Of a stretch of 64,000 bases of DNA, positions 54,711 to 63,582 are shown piece by piece (position 1 is the stretch's first letter; the number at the start of each line of letters is the position of its first letter). This stretch comes from Clostridia bacterium (GTDB taxonomy: Bacteria; Bacillota; Clostridia; Oscillospirales; Acutalibacteraceae). Below the pieces are notes generated by a model that was not told the origin of the DNA, did no database searches, and worked only from the letters and a program-made list of their open reading frames with translations. A program made the position numbers and the translations under genes. The stretch is taken from the NCBI GenBank assembly GCA_017428525.1, contig JAFRQQ010000019.1, positions 62,001 through 126,000 of the forward strand, read 5' to 3'.

Positions 54711-57700
54711 ATGAAACAAACGAAAAAACTGCTTTCGCTTCTGCTGGCCTTGACGCTGGTGCTCGGCACGATAGCGGTCGGCTTCGGCGGTCTGCCGCTG
54801 CGGTCTTCTGCGGCGGGCAGCGGCAAAGCAATCCAGCTCGTGACCGACGGCACGGCGGCGAACCTGCCCGGCGCGCAGCAGAGCAACGTGTATTTCGGCA
54901 ATTACAAGCAGTCGAGCAACGGGGCGGGCGACTTCAACGTCGATCCGATCAAGTGGCGCGTCCTTTCCAACGCGGACGGGAAGCTTTTCCTGCTTTCGGA
55001 TCAGAATCTGGACGCGATGCAGTATTACTCCGAACAGGATGTGATCGTGAACTGGGAATACTGTATTATCCGCCCATGGCTGAACGGCGACTTCTTCAGC
55101 GCGGCGTTTTCCGACGCCGAACAGGCGGCGATCCCGGAAGTCGTCGTCATAAACGACGACAACCCGTTCGAGGACTCTGATGGCGGAAACAACACCACGG
55201 ATAAGGTGTTTCTGCTTTCCATCGACGAGGCAATGAAGGAAGCGTACGGCTTCCCGAACAATGCTGACCAAGAGGCGGCGATCCGTCAGGCGACCAATAC
55301 CGACTACGCGAAGGATCGCGGTGTTAAGACTTACAGCAACGGATACGGCGTATGGTGGCTGCGCTCTCCCGGCGGCGTGGGCTTGGTCGCTGTGTCTACC
55401 GTCATGGACGACGGCAGGGTGGACTACGTCGGCGCCCTTGTAGACCATACTGATATCGCAGTCCGTCCCGCTATGAACGTGGATTTGAGCAAGGTTCTCT
55501 TCGCCTCCGCCGCCGTGGGCGGCAAGGCGGGCACCGGGCTGACGGCGGTCGGCGATTATGACGGCGCCGACTGGAAGCTGACGCTGCTCGATGAGAGCCG
55601 CAGCAGCTTCACCGCATCCGCGGCACGGCTGGGCGACGAATGGAGGATCATCTACAGCGGCGCAGCGACCGGCGAAAATGAAAGAATCTCCGCGATGATC
55701 GTCAACAGCGACGGCGAGGCGACGTATTATGGCGTGCTCAGCTACGCGCAGACCGGCACGAACACGGTCACGCTCAACACCGCCGGCAAGCTGAACGAGC
55801 GCGACAAGCTTTACGTTTTCAACGAGCAGGTGAACGCCGCCAATCAGACCGATTTCGCGAGCGCGCTCGTCGAGATCACCGACGCGCCCGTATTTCATGA
55901 GATCCCCAAATGCGACCTTGCCACGCTGAACGACGGCGATTACTGGTTCGATATCCAGAGCCTGCTGAAGGATGAAAACATCAATCCTTCGAAAGATGTG
56001 TACAATTTTCTTCAGAATTATTCTTTCTTCTATGTCAGTGAGGACGGCAGCTCGGCGCTGATCAAAGAACGCACCTCTTTCCTGCATGAAGAATACATTG
56101 AGCACACCTACACCGCCAGGGACGCGCGCTTCGCCTATCTGAAGCAGCACGTCAAGACTGCGTGCGACGACGTCCTGTTCACGGAGGAATTCGAGAGCAA
56201 TCCAACGGGCTGGACCTACGTTGACGCTGACAACGACGGGTACAACTGGAAATTTGAAACCGTCGACCTCAAGTATAAGATTGTCTGCAGCACGCATTCC
56301 GGACTGGGCAGGCTGTATTCGGAATCCTATGTAAACGGCCATGGGGCTCTGACCCCCGATAACTGGGCGATCACGCCCGCCATCGTCATTCCGGAGGAAG
56401 ACAAAGACGTGACGCTCACCTTCTGGGTGACGGGGCAGGAACCCGGTGCATGTGCAGAGCACTACGGCGTCTACGTTTATGAGGCGGCGGATCCCGCCGC
56501 GCCGGCGCTGCCCGCCGGCAAGCCCGCCGACTATATGAAGACGAAGCTCATGGAACAGACCGATGACAGAGGGAAAGAGTTCACGGAGATCACGGTCGAT
56601 CTGAGCGCCTACGCGGGCAAGACGGTGTTCCTGGCCTTCCGGCATTTCGACTGCACCGATCAGTACCAGCTGAGTCTTGACAGCGTTACGGTCATGGGGT
56701 ATCACCACACCTACGGCGATACCGGCGCCGACCGCTACACCTGCACGGTCTGCGGCGCCTTGAATGAGACGCGCAAGGCTGCCATCCTGGTCGATCCCGG
56801 CCTGACCGTCACGGTTTCGTCCGCAACGGTCTATCACGGCCGGACGGCGATCGTCACCGCCAACCTGCCCGCGGACGCGACCGGCACGGTCGATTTCGCG
56901 CTCGAGGGTCAGGATATCGACATCGTTTATCCCATTACAGGCGTGCCCCTTTGGAACGGCAGTGCGACGGTCAGCGACGACGTTTATGACGTCGGCAACT
57001 ATCACGTGAAAGCAAAATACAGCGGCGACGATAAGTATAAGGCTGCGGAGGCAGAGGCGTATCTGGCGGTGATTCGAAATGAGTTTGCGCTCGATCTGAC
57101 GATGCAGAACGGCGATTTTACCATTCCGTACGGGCAGCCCGCAGTCGTGATCGTGACGATCCCCGAGGACGCCACGCATCAGGCGCCGGCAAGCGGCGAT
57201 ATCACCCTGACGCTGAATGGGAGCGCGGTGGGCACATATGATGCGGAGAACGGCGTTCTGGCGTTTGATTTCACCGAGAACGAGAAGCTGGCGCCGGGCG
57301 ATTATACGGTGCATGCCACCTATAACGGCGATGCGCATTATGCCCCGCAGGAAGACGAAATCACATTTGTCGTGACAGAGGCGACGCCGAAGATCATGAT
57401 CGCGGCAGAGCCGCTGGATGAAGTCGGCACTGCGTATGCGGTCGCGATCACGAAGCCGGAGGATGCCGTGGGACACGTCACGCTCCACGTGAATTACAAC
57501 GGGGAGGAGAAAGACGTCCGCGTTTGCGCTGCAGAATTCTTCGAAGACGGTGTTTTCAGCTTCAACTTCCCGGAAGATATTCCGGAATGCGTCGGGCTCA
57601 CCGGCGAATTTACGTTGACCGCAGATTACAACGGCAGCAACGATCCGAATTATACAAACAACAGCGATGAGATTACGATCCGGCTCGGCTGCGACCACGT

Positions 57701-59108
57701 CTGGAACGAGCCGGCGTGGAACTGGGAGGATGACGTTGCGCACCCGACTTATTATGCGGAATGCTCGAAATGCGCCGACGGCAAAGCCGAAGGCAGCGTG
57801 GAGAGCGTGCCCGGCACGCGCGTGGCAGCGACCCTGAATGAAGACGCTTACACGCCCTATACCGCCCAGGTCGTGCTCGGCACGCAGACCTTCACCAGCG
57901 AATATAAGGATTACGAGCCCGGCACGATGCACCAGGCCCGTGCGGATGCGCTTGAAGACTATAAAACGGACCTGATCGAAACAGCAGAGTCCAATGCGCA
58001 GGCCGGCGACAGCGAAAAGGTGCAGGCACTGATCGCCGCCGCAGTCGAGCGGATCAACGGCGTGACCTATGATCCGGACTTGTCGCTCGATGAGAACAAG
58101 CAGGCCGCCGACAACGCCGCGAATCTTGATGCGCTGGCCGATGCGCTGACCGATCAGCGTGCTGCTGACGGCGCGGAGAAAGTCATCGACGAGATCGGCG
58201 AGGTCGAATACACCGACGAGAGCAAGAGCAGGATCGACGCGGCCCGCGCAGCTTTCGACGCGCTGACGCCGGAGCAGCAGGCCCTGGTGCCCGATGAAGT
58301 GAAGCAGGCGTTGGAGGATGCGGAAGCCGATTATCAGCTGCTCGAAGACAAAGCGGCGTTTGAGGACTACAAGGATGCGGTGAAGGCCGCCGCCGACGCG
58401 CTCGGCAAGGCGGATGACAGCGAGAAAACCGCCGCCTTGATCGAGAAAGCGAAGAAGGCGATCGACGATCTGCCCTATGACGAGAACGCGTCGCTTGACG
58501 AAAACAAGCAGGCCGTTGACGATGCCGCAAACCTGCAGCAGCTCACGGCCGGTCTGGATGATCAGCGTGCTGCCGACGCGGTGGAAAATGCCATCAACGA
58601 CATCGGCAACGTGGCGCTCACTGACGAGAGCAAGGGCAAGATCGACACGGCGCGCGCCGCTTATGACGCGCTGACCGACGCGCAGAAAGCGCTCGTGCCC
58701 GACGAGGCAAAGCAGGCGCTGACCGACGCCGAGCAGGAATATGCCGACCGGGAAGCGTTCGAGGAATACAAGGAAGAAAAGAAAGCCGCGCTTGACGCGC
58801 TTGCCAAGGAGGGCGACAGCGCCGCCGCGCAGCAGATCATCGAGGACGCCAAAGCCGAGATCGACGCGCTGGAATACGACGATACCAAGCCGCTCGAGGA
58901 GAACAAAGCCGCGGTCGACGCCGTCGTTGACAAGACGGAACCGGCGCTTGACGAGCAGCGCACCGCGGATTGCCCGCTCTGCGGCAAGGGCCATGAAAAC
59001 GGCTTCTTCGACAAGCTCCTCGGCGTCTTCCACAAAGCGCTCTACTATCTGAATCGTTTCGGCATCATTGCCATCAAACTGCTTGTGCAGCTGATTATGA
59101 AGTTCTGA
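54711..59108 (+). CDS. Giant secreted multidomain protein: DUF6273-like, adhesin-like, Ig-like and helical repeats
   Basis: A 1465-residue exported protein. Signal peptide about 1-34. Residues 40-270 match the DUF6273 pattern (YFGNYKQS, WRVLSN, LDAMQYY, WLNGDFF, YGVWWLRSPGG, VRPAMNV). At about 485-665 a jelly-roll like the cleaved-adhesin domain follows (FTEEFESNPTGW, LTPDNWAITPAI). Ig-like repeats cover about 685-995 (ATVYHGRTAIVTANLPADAT). From about 1080 three helical repeats of roughly 110 residues resemble FIVAR-like rods (AARAAFDALTPEQQALVPDE). The tail is DCPLCGKGHENGFFDK plus an amphipathic hydrophobic helix. AAGGAG lies about 9 bp before the ATG. No LPXTG; the tail may be the anchor. 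Confidence 0.85.
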   Translation: MKQTKKLLSLLLALTLVLGTIAVGFGGLPLRSSAAGSGKAIQLVTDGTAANLPGAQQSNVYFGNYKQSSNGAGDFNVDPIKWRVLSNADGKLFLLSDQNLDAMQYYSEQDVIVNWEYCIIRPWLNGDFFSAAFSDAEQAAIPEVVVINDDNPFEDSDGGNNTTDKVFLLSIDEAMKEAYGFPNNADQEAAIRQATNTDYAKDRGVKTYSNGYGVWWLRSPGGVGLVAVSTVMDDGRVDYVGALVDHTDIAVRPAMNVDLSKVLFASAAVGGKAGTGLTAVGDYDGADWKLTLLDESRSSFTASAARLGDEWRIIYSGAATGENERISAMIVNSDGEATYYGVLSYAQTGTNTVTLNTAGKLNERDKLYVFNEQVNAANQTDFASALVEITDAPVFHEIPKCDLATLNDGDYWFDIQSLLKDENINPSKDVYNFLQNYSFFYVSEDGSSALIKERTSFLHEEYIEHTYTARDARFAYLKQHVKTACDDVLFTEEFESNPTGWTYVDADNDGYNWKFETVDLKYKIVCSTHSGLGRLYSESYVNGHGALTPDNWAITPAIVIPEEDKDVTLTFWVTGQEPGACAEHYGVYVYEAADPAAPALPAGKPADYMKTKLMEQTDDRGKEFTEITVDLSAYAGKTVFLAFRHFDCTDQYQLSLDSVTVMGYHHTYGDTGADRYTCTVCGALNETRKAAILVDPGLTVTVSSATVYHGRTAIVTANLPADATGTVDFALEGQDIDIVYPITGVPLWNGSATVSDDVYDVGNYHVKAKYSGDDKYKAAEAEAYLAVIRNEFALDLTMQNGDFTIPYGQPAVVIVTIPEDATHQAPASGDITLTLNGSAVGTYDAENGVLAFDFTENEKLAPGDYTVHATYNGDAHYAPQEDEITFVVTEATPKIMIAAEPLDEVGTAYAVAITKPEDAVGHVTLHVNYNGEEKDVRVCAAEFFEDGVFSFNFPEDIPECVGLTGEFTLTADYNGSNDPNYTNNSDEITIRLGCDHVWNEPAWNWEDDVAHPTYYAECSKCADGKAEGSVESVPGTRVAATLNEDAYTPYTAQVVLGTQTFTSEYKDYEPGTMHQARADALEDYKTDLIETAESNAQAGDSEKVQALIAAAVERINGVTYDPDLSLDENKQAADNAANLDALADALTDQRAADGAEKVIDEIGEVEYTDESKSRIDAARAAFDALTPEQQALVPDEVKQALEDAEADYQLLEDKAAFEDYKDAVKAAADALGKADDSEKTAALIEKAKKAIDDLPYDENASLDENKQAVDDAANLQQLTAGLDDQRAADAVENAINDIGNVALTDESKGKIDTARAAYDALTDAQKALVPDEAKQALTDAEQEYADREAFEEYKEEKKAALDALAKEGDSAAAQQIIEDAKAEIDALEYDDTKPLEENKAAVDAVVDKTEPALDEQRTADCPLCGKGHENGFFDKLLGVFHKALYYLNRFGIIAIKLLVQLIMKF

Positions 59109-59170
59109 ACGCCTCTGCGGTTGACAGATCAGACAGGTCTCCGCGCGGATCTGCTCCGATAAAAACAGCA

Positions 59171-59207
59171 GCGCAGCCGTTTCACAGGGGACGACTGCGC
59201 CGCTTTT
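59171..59207 (+). terminator. Terminator after the second giant gene
   Basis: GCGCAGCCGT (59171-59180) pairs with ACGACTGCGC (59191-59200), one mismatch, followed by CGCTTTTT. Confidence 0.7.
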
Positions 59208-59222
59208 TCGCCATGTTAAACT

Positions 59223-59258
59223 GCGTTGCTTGCGCAACGCGGGCAGATGGGATAGAAT
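59223..59258 (+). promoter_or_regulatory. Promoter with overlapping palindrome before the XRE gene
   Basis: A weak TTGCGC (59230-59235), 17 bp, TAGAAT (59253-59258). The palindrome GCGTTGC/GCAACGC (59223-59240) overlaps the -35 and is a plausible operator for the downstream XRE protein. Confidence 0.55.
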
Positions 59259-59284
59259 AGGGCTGCCGAAAGGAGGCAGAAACC

Positions 59285-59950
59285 ATGTTGAATGAAAATC
59301 TGAAACGCCTGCGCATCGAGAAAGGCTACACGCAGGAAACGCTGGCCGCGGCGCTCCATGTGGTGCGCCAGACCGTGAGCAAATGGGAAAAAGGCTTGTC
59401 CGTACCGGACGCCGAGATGCTTGTGTGCATCGCCGACACGCTGGAGGTCAGCGTCAACGAACTGCTCGGTGCGGAGCTGCCGCAGGAAGAAAGTCAGCGC
59501 AATGAGATCGCAGAGCAGCTGGCAAGGATCAATGAGCAGCTTGTGATCAAAAACCGCCGGGCGCGCCGCCTCTGGAAGACGCTGGCCATCATTCTCGGCG
59601 CGATTGCGCTGGGACTGGCGCTCCTGTTTGCCGCGCTGGTGTTTCTGCGCGCGCAGTATCGTGACCGCACGCCGGCGGGCGAAACGGAATGGGTCTGCAC
59701 GCTGGATGGCGAGCGCTACGGCTGGTCCGTCACCTATGACCGGAATTATCAGGTGCTCGAGGCCGGCGGCGATGCGTGGATCTCGGATCACATCGATTTT
59801 TTGCATTGCCACGATATGCACGAGGTGCAGGGCGCGCTGGAGAATTATTTCCTTCTGCGCGGCGGCACGGTGGAGGTCGTGCGCGATACCGGCAACGCTG
59901 CACTCGGCGTCCCGCCGATGACCGCGGAACCGGCGTCGCAGCCGGAATAA
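59285..59950 (+). CDS. XRE-family HTH regulator with a membrane anchor
   Basis: A 221-residue protein. Residues about 4-60 are a Cro/C1-type HTH (LRIEKGYTQETLAAALHVVRQTVSKWEKG). A membrane helix at about 95-118 (LAIILGAIALGLALLFAALVF) is followed by an extracytoplasmic part of about 100 residues that reads TEWVCTLDGERYGWSVTYDR. Such one-component sensors may bind DNA while membrane-attached. AAAGGAGG is 7 bp before the ATG. Target and signal are unknown; the palindrome before the gene suggests autoregulation. Confidence 0.85.
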   Translation: MLNENLKRLRIEKGYTQETLAAALHVVRQTVSKWEKGLSVPDAEMLVCIADTLEVSVNELLGAELPQEESQRNEIAEQLARINEQLVIKNRRARRLWKTLAIILGAIALGLALLFAALVFLRAQYRDRTPAGETEWVCTLDGERYGWSVTYDRNYQVLEAGGDAWISDHIDFLHCHDMHEVQGALENYFLLRGGTVEVVRDTGNAALGVPPMTAEPASQPE

Positions 59951-60001
59951 AACAATTTTGCAGTATTCTGTAATCAATATTCCCTGAAAAGAGGTATTCT
60001 G

Positions 60002-61525
60002 ATGAACGATAAAAACATGCGGCTGGGCATCAACACCTATTTTGACAATATCCTCGGGGATACGCCCGCCTACAATTGCGTGTGCGACAAGGTGGATTTC
60101 ATGGTCTGCCACACGGACCCGCAGCGCTTCCCCCTGCCTGTTGCGCAGGAACGGGCCGAGGCCGTCGCGGAAAAGCTCGGCGGCAAGGGCGTCGATTTCG
60201 TTGCGAATTTTGAATTTCAGAATTTCGGCCACGACGCCACCGCGCCCGACGGCACCGAATGGGTTTTGAATACGGAGCAGCTCCACCGCCTCGCCATCCC
60301 CGACGCCTACATCAAGGCCCTGCAGACCTCGCCGCATTTCAAGGGCGTGATGTATGATGAGTTTGAGCACGTGATCATCAATCAGAATATCTCGATCATC
60401 CTTGCCACCAAAGGCAAGCTCAAAAAAAGCGTGTTTCCGCTCCTGGACGGCAGCGACCCCTATGCGCAGGGCGAGCTTCTGAGCCGGCAGATCGGCGAAT
60501 ATGCTGCCGAGATCAAGGCCAAGGGCGCGGAACTCTTTGTGGGCGAGCATGTGTTCCCCGTGCTGTTTCACACCTTCGCGCGCAACGGGATCCTCCCTAA
60601 CTTCAAGTCGCAGAAGGAGAGCGTCTCCAACCTCGCCTTCGCCTTCGCCGCGGGCGCGGCGCTGCAGTACGGCACGCCGCTGTGGAACTGCGTCGACTGC
60701 TGGTTCCGCCTGACGAATCCGGGGCATTCGGCGAAGGAGATGTATTACAACCTGATATTCGCCGACCTTGCGGGCGTGAACAACGTCTATGTCGAAAGCG
60801 CCGCGGTTTTCACAGACGGCGAAGGTAAACCGAACGAATACGCCGAACGGTTCTCTGAATTCTCCGAAAACGGAAGGAATCCCGACCGCGGGTATGACAT
60901 TCACGATTACCGCCCCGAAATCGGCATTATCCGCTATGACGACACTTACTGGGGGCAGGGCGACCCCGTGATGTGGCGCAGGATGCTCTTCGGCAACAAG
61001 CAGATCAAACCCGGCCGGCGTTCCAAGGAGATTCTGGGCATTTTCAGCCTGATCACCCACGGCGAAACCTCAAAAGGCAGCTTCAGCTGGGGCAAGATCT
61101 CCCCGTGGGCGCTGCGCAAGCACCGCTCGTTCATGACCATGAACAGCGTCGCCGTCTTTGACGATCGGGTGCAGAACGGTCTGGAATCCCTGAAGCTCTG
61201 TTTCCTGAGCGGGATCCATATCAGCGACGAAACGCTGGCGCGCGTTGCAAAGCTTGTGCAGGAAAACGGCCTGACGGTCGTGACGCCGCCCTGCTTCGCC
61301 CCCGCACACATCCGCGCGCAGGCGAAAACATCTCACGCGGAAATCCGGGACGGCAAGGGCGTCTGGATTGTGACCGAGCATCTCGCAAGCGCGAAAGTCA
61401 AAAAAAGAATCGCGCCGTTTCTGGGCAGAGAAGGCGAAATCTGCCTGACGTTTGCAGACGGAAGAGAGATCATCCTGAAAATCGCGGACGACGGCGATTC
61501 GTTTGAAATTGTGAAAAACGGCTGA
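60002..61525 (+). CDS. Unrecognised 507-residue cytoplasmic protein, possibly a glycoside-hydrolase-like barrel
   Basis: I do not recognise a family. The protein has no signal peptide or membrane helix. It reads like an alpha/beta barrel with conserved acidic loop ends (GVMYDEFEHVIINQN, GEHVFPVLFHTFARNG, NPGHSAKEMYYN, IIRYDDTYWGQGDP), the style of sugar-active enzymes, and ends in a small beta domain (GEICLTFADGREIILKIAD). GAGG lies about 6 bp before the ATG. It stands alone between the XRE gene and the oppositely oriented rubredoxin, so context gives no help. A catalytic role is inference. Confidence 0.75.
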   Translation: MNDKNMRLGINTYFDNILGDTPAYNCVCDKVDFMVCHTDPQRFPLPVAQERAEAVAEKLGGKGVDFVANFEFQNFGHDATAPDGTEWVLNTEQLHRLAIPDAYIKALQTSPHFKGVMYDEFEHVIINQNISIILATKGKLKKSVFPLLDGSDPYAQGELLSRQIGEYAAEIKAKGAELFVGEHVFPVLFHTFARNGILPNFKSQKESVSNLAFAFAAGAALQYGTPLWNCVDCWFRLTNPGHSAKEMYYNLIFADLAGVNNVYVESAAVFTDGEGKPNEYAERFSEFSENGRNPDRGYDIHDYRPEIGIIRYDDTYWGQGDPVMWRRMLFGNKQIKPGRRSKEILGIFSLITHGETSKGSFSWGKISPWALRKHRSFMTMNSVAVFDDRVQNGLESLKLCFLSGIHISDETLARVAKLVQENGLTVVTPPCFAPAHIRAQAKTSHAEIRDGKGVWIVTEHLASAKVKKRIAPFLGREGEICLTFADGREIILKIADDGDSFEIVKNG

Positions 61526-61592
61526 ACCCGGCACGCGGGACTGTTCCAATGCCGTTCACCATCCGAAAAACACCATCAACAAAAAATGAAAA

Positions 61593-61622
61593 GCGGCGCC
61601 GGGGAGTGTTCCTCGGCGCCGC
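61593..61622 (-). terminator. Terminator after the rubrerythrin-rubredoxin operon
   Basis: GCGGCGCCG (61593-61601) pairs with CGGCGCCGC (61614-61622). The minus strand continues with TTTTCATTTTTTG. It can also stop the plus-strand gene ending at 61525. Confidence 0.85.
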
Positions 61623-61636
61623 AGGCGTTTATGCAA

Positions 61637-61774
61637 TTAGTCCTCGACCGGGCTGAAGTCCTCTTTGCCCGCGCCGCAGAGCTCGCAGACGAAATCCTCG
61701 GGCAGGTCTTCCCACTTCACGCCGGTTTCTTCTTCATCATAGATCCAGCCGCAAAGATTGCAAACGTATTTCAT
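61637..61774 (-). CDS. Rubredoxin
   Basis: A 45-residue iron protein with both cysteine pairs: [10 protein letters not shown] (residues 5-14) and [11 protein letters not shown] (30-40). Rubredoxin passes electrons to rubrerythrins and other oxygen-defence proteins in anaerobes. The ATG at 61774 has AAAGGAG 8 bp upstream. It lies 20 bp after the rubrerythrin stop in the same direction, so the two are co-transcribed as redox partners. It is slightly shorter than the usual 52-54 residues. Confidence 0.94.
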   Translation of the reverse strand: MKYVCNLCGWIYDEEETGVKWEDLPEDFVCELCGAGKEDFSPVED

Positions 61775-61794
61775 GATCGGTTCTCCTTTATTGA

Positions 61795-62343
61795 TTATTT
61801 GCCGAAGTAGCGGGCCAGCAGACCGGCGAAGGCCTTGCCGTGGCGGGCTTCGTCGCGTGCCATTTCGTGCACGGTGTCATGGATCGCATCCAGACCCTGC
61901 GCCTTGGCAAGCTTGGCAAGCTCGGTTTTGCCGGCGGTCGCACCGTTCTCGGCTTCCACGCGCATCTTCAGGTTTTTCTCGGTGCTGTCGGTCAGCACTT
62001 CGCCCAGAAGCTCGGCGAATTTCGCGGCGTGCTCGGCCTCTTCATAGGCGGCCTTCTCCCAGTAGGCGCCGATCTCGGGGTAGCCCTCGCGATAAGCGAC
62101 GCGCGCCATGGCCAGATACATGCCGACCTCGGAGCATTCACCGTTGAAGTTCGAACGCAGACCCTCGACGATCTCGGGATCCACACCCTGCGCCACGCCG
62201 ACCACATGCTCGGCGGCCCAGCTCAGCTCATCGCTTTTCTGCTCGATGAATTTGGATGCGGGGGCTTTGCAGACGGGGCACTGCGCGGGGGCGGCGTCAC
62301 CTTCATAGACATAGCCGCAGACGGAACAAACAAACTTTTTCAT
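61795..62343 (-). CDS. Reverse rubrerythrin
   Basis: A 182-residue peroxide-reducing protein with the domains in reversed order. Residues 1-36 are the rubredoxin-like domain ([10 protein letters not shown] and CPVCKAP). The rest is a four-helix diiron domain with [25 protein letters not shown] and EARHGKAF supplying Glu/His ligands. This form is typical of clostridia and protects against H2O2 and oxygen. I use the ATG at 62343 with GGAGG 8 bp upstream, since the longer frame runs into the promoter. The rubredoxin gene follows it. Confidence 0.95.
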   Translation of the reverse strand: MKKFVCSVCGYVYEGDAAPAQCPVCKAPASKFIEQKSDELSWAAEHVVGVAQGVDPEIVEGLRSNFNGECSEVGMYLAMARVAYREGYPEIGAYWEKAAYEEAEHAAKFAELLGEVLTDSTEKNLKMRVEAENGATAGKTELAKLAKAQGLDAIHDTVHEMARDEARHGKAFAGLLARYFGK

Positions 62344-62395
62344 GGGAAGGACCTCCATTCTATTTCTGAAATATATTTGACCTTTCGTCGCTTCT

Positions 62396-62424
62396 ATTTT
62401 ACTGGATTTCCGGCGCTTTGTCAA
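62396..62424 (-). promoter_or_regulatory. Sigma-A promoter of the rubrerythrin operon
   Basis: Minus strand TTGACA (62424-62419), 17 bp, TAAAAT (62401-62396), about 50 bp before the start codon. No clear PerR box is visible. Confidence 0.8.
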
Positions 62425-62447
62425 TGCTTATTCCGGTTTTTCGGCAG

Positions 62448-63575
62448 TTATTGATTGCGCAGTAGATAGGAGATGCGATATTCATCACCAACCTGTGAAA
62501 CCGCGAAGGCGTTTTCGCCGTCGCCGGACTTCACGGAAAACAGCACCCGTACGCTCTCTGCGGGGAAACACGTCGTTGAAAACTGATCTCCGTAGTGGAA
62601 GGAATAGCCGGGAATGACTTCCGAAAGATTCTCCCGCGCGTTGTCGCCGAGCTGTGCGGAGCCGATTTCAAACGCGCCGCTCAGCGGAAGAATGCGGCCG
62701 TCCCGATAGGTCAGTACGGAGCAATCATACTCAATGCCGTCTCCCAGCGTGGTGCTGAGGAAAGATTCGGCGATCATCAGCGTCCGGCCGTCGCTCTGCG
62801 CGATGAAAAAGCAGTCATTGTTGATATTCTCTTTAAAGACCGGCAGGGGACAGGTCATCCGGAACGTGCCGGCCGGCGTCAGGACTTCTTCGCCGGATTC
62901 ATAAGAACAATCGTAATCCGTCAGTTCCGCGTCGATCATGAGCGGATCCATTTTCGCAGCCAGCCTGCACCCGCCGTCTGCCGCTTCATATAAATAAAGG
63001 CCGTAAACATTCATCCGCTGCGGTAGATCGCGCGTCGAGTAGGGGCCGGTTCCTTCCTGAAAGCTGCGGTAGCCCAGCGCCGCAACGTCAACGTCAAAGC
63101 GCAGTGTCAGCACCAGCAGCTCATTCTGTCCGTCGCCGTCAAAGTCAGCGAGCACGGTGTTGAGAATGCTGTCGGGCATCTCGACGCCGTCAGAATCGAT
63201 CAGATGCAGATCATCCCAGCTGACCTTCTCTTTTTGATAGGCGTTTACCCGGAATTCATCCGTATACCAAAGGGTATACTTGCCCGGGGTGAAGCAGACC
63301 AGGGCGTTCTGCAGCGCCTGCAGGTCGCCGACAAAGTTCTGCGGAAGGGTCTGCGGTGTCCGGATTTTCCGGATGGCAGCGGCGGTCGGCGCGGCCGAGG
63401 TCACGTCGGCGGCGGTTGTGCCGGTTTCGGAAACGGTTGTAGTGACGTCGGATACGGTCGTGCCGGACTGGGTCGTCGGCGTCACGCGCGCGGACTTGAC
63501 AGTGCAGCCGGCGGAAAACAGCAGGCAGAGCGCAAGAAGCGCTGCCGTGATGATGCGCAATTGTTTTGGTTTCAT
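62448..63575 (-). CDS. Putative lipoprotein with an FG-GAP/EF-hand-like loop
   Basis: A 375-residue exported protein. The N-terminus RIITAALLALCLLFSAGC is a lipoprotein signal with lipobox FSAGC, so Cys is lipidated and the protein anchored outside the membrane. A Thr/Ser/Val-rich linker follows. ADFDGDGQNELLVL (about residue 140) is a DxDxDG calcium-loop signature like that of FG-GAP and VCBS repeats. No function is recognised. I start at the ATG at 63575 where the signal begins. It lies 7 bp after the next gene's stop and is likely in one operon with it. Confidence 0.78.
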   Translation of the reverse strand: MKPKQLRIITAALLALCLLFSAGCTVKSARVTPTTQSGTTVSDVTTTVSETGTTAADVTSAAPTAAAIRKIRTPQTLPQNFVGDLQALQNALVCFTPGKYTLWYTDEFRVNAYQKEKVSWDDLHLIDSDGVEMPDSILNTVLADFDGDGQNELLVLTLRFDVDVAALGYRSFQEGTGPYSTRDLPQRMNVYGLYLYEAADGGCRLAAKMDPLMIDAELTDYDCSYESGEEVLTPAGTFRMTCPLPVFKENINNDCFFIAQSDGRTLMIAESFLSTTLGDGIEYDCSVLTYRDGRILPLSGAFEIGSAQLGDNARENLSEVIPGYSFHYGDQFSTTCFPAESVRVLFSVKSGDGENAFAVSQVGDEYRISYLLRNQ

Positions 63576-63582
63576 TCTGCAA

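Noticed and set aside
54669-59237. Long minus-strand open frame of 1522 codons opposite the second giant protein
   Set aside because: It is antisense to a gene with signal peptide, ribosome site and recognisable domains; high GC and repeats keep the reverse frame open by chance. Composition is unlike real proteins.
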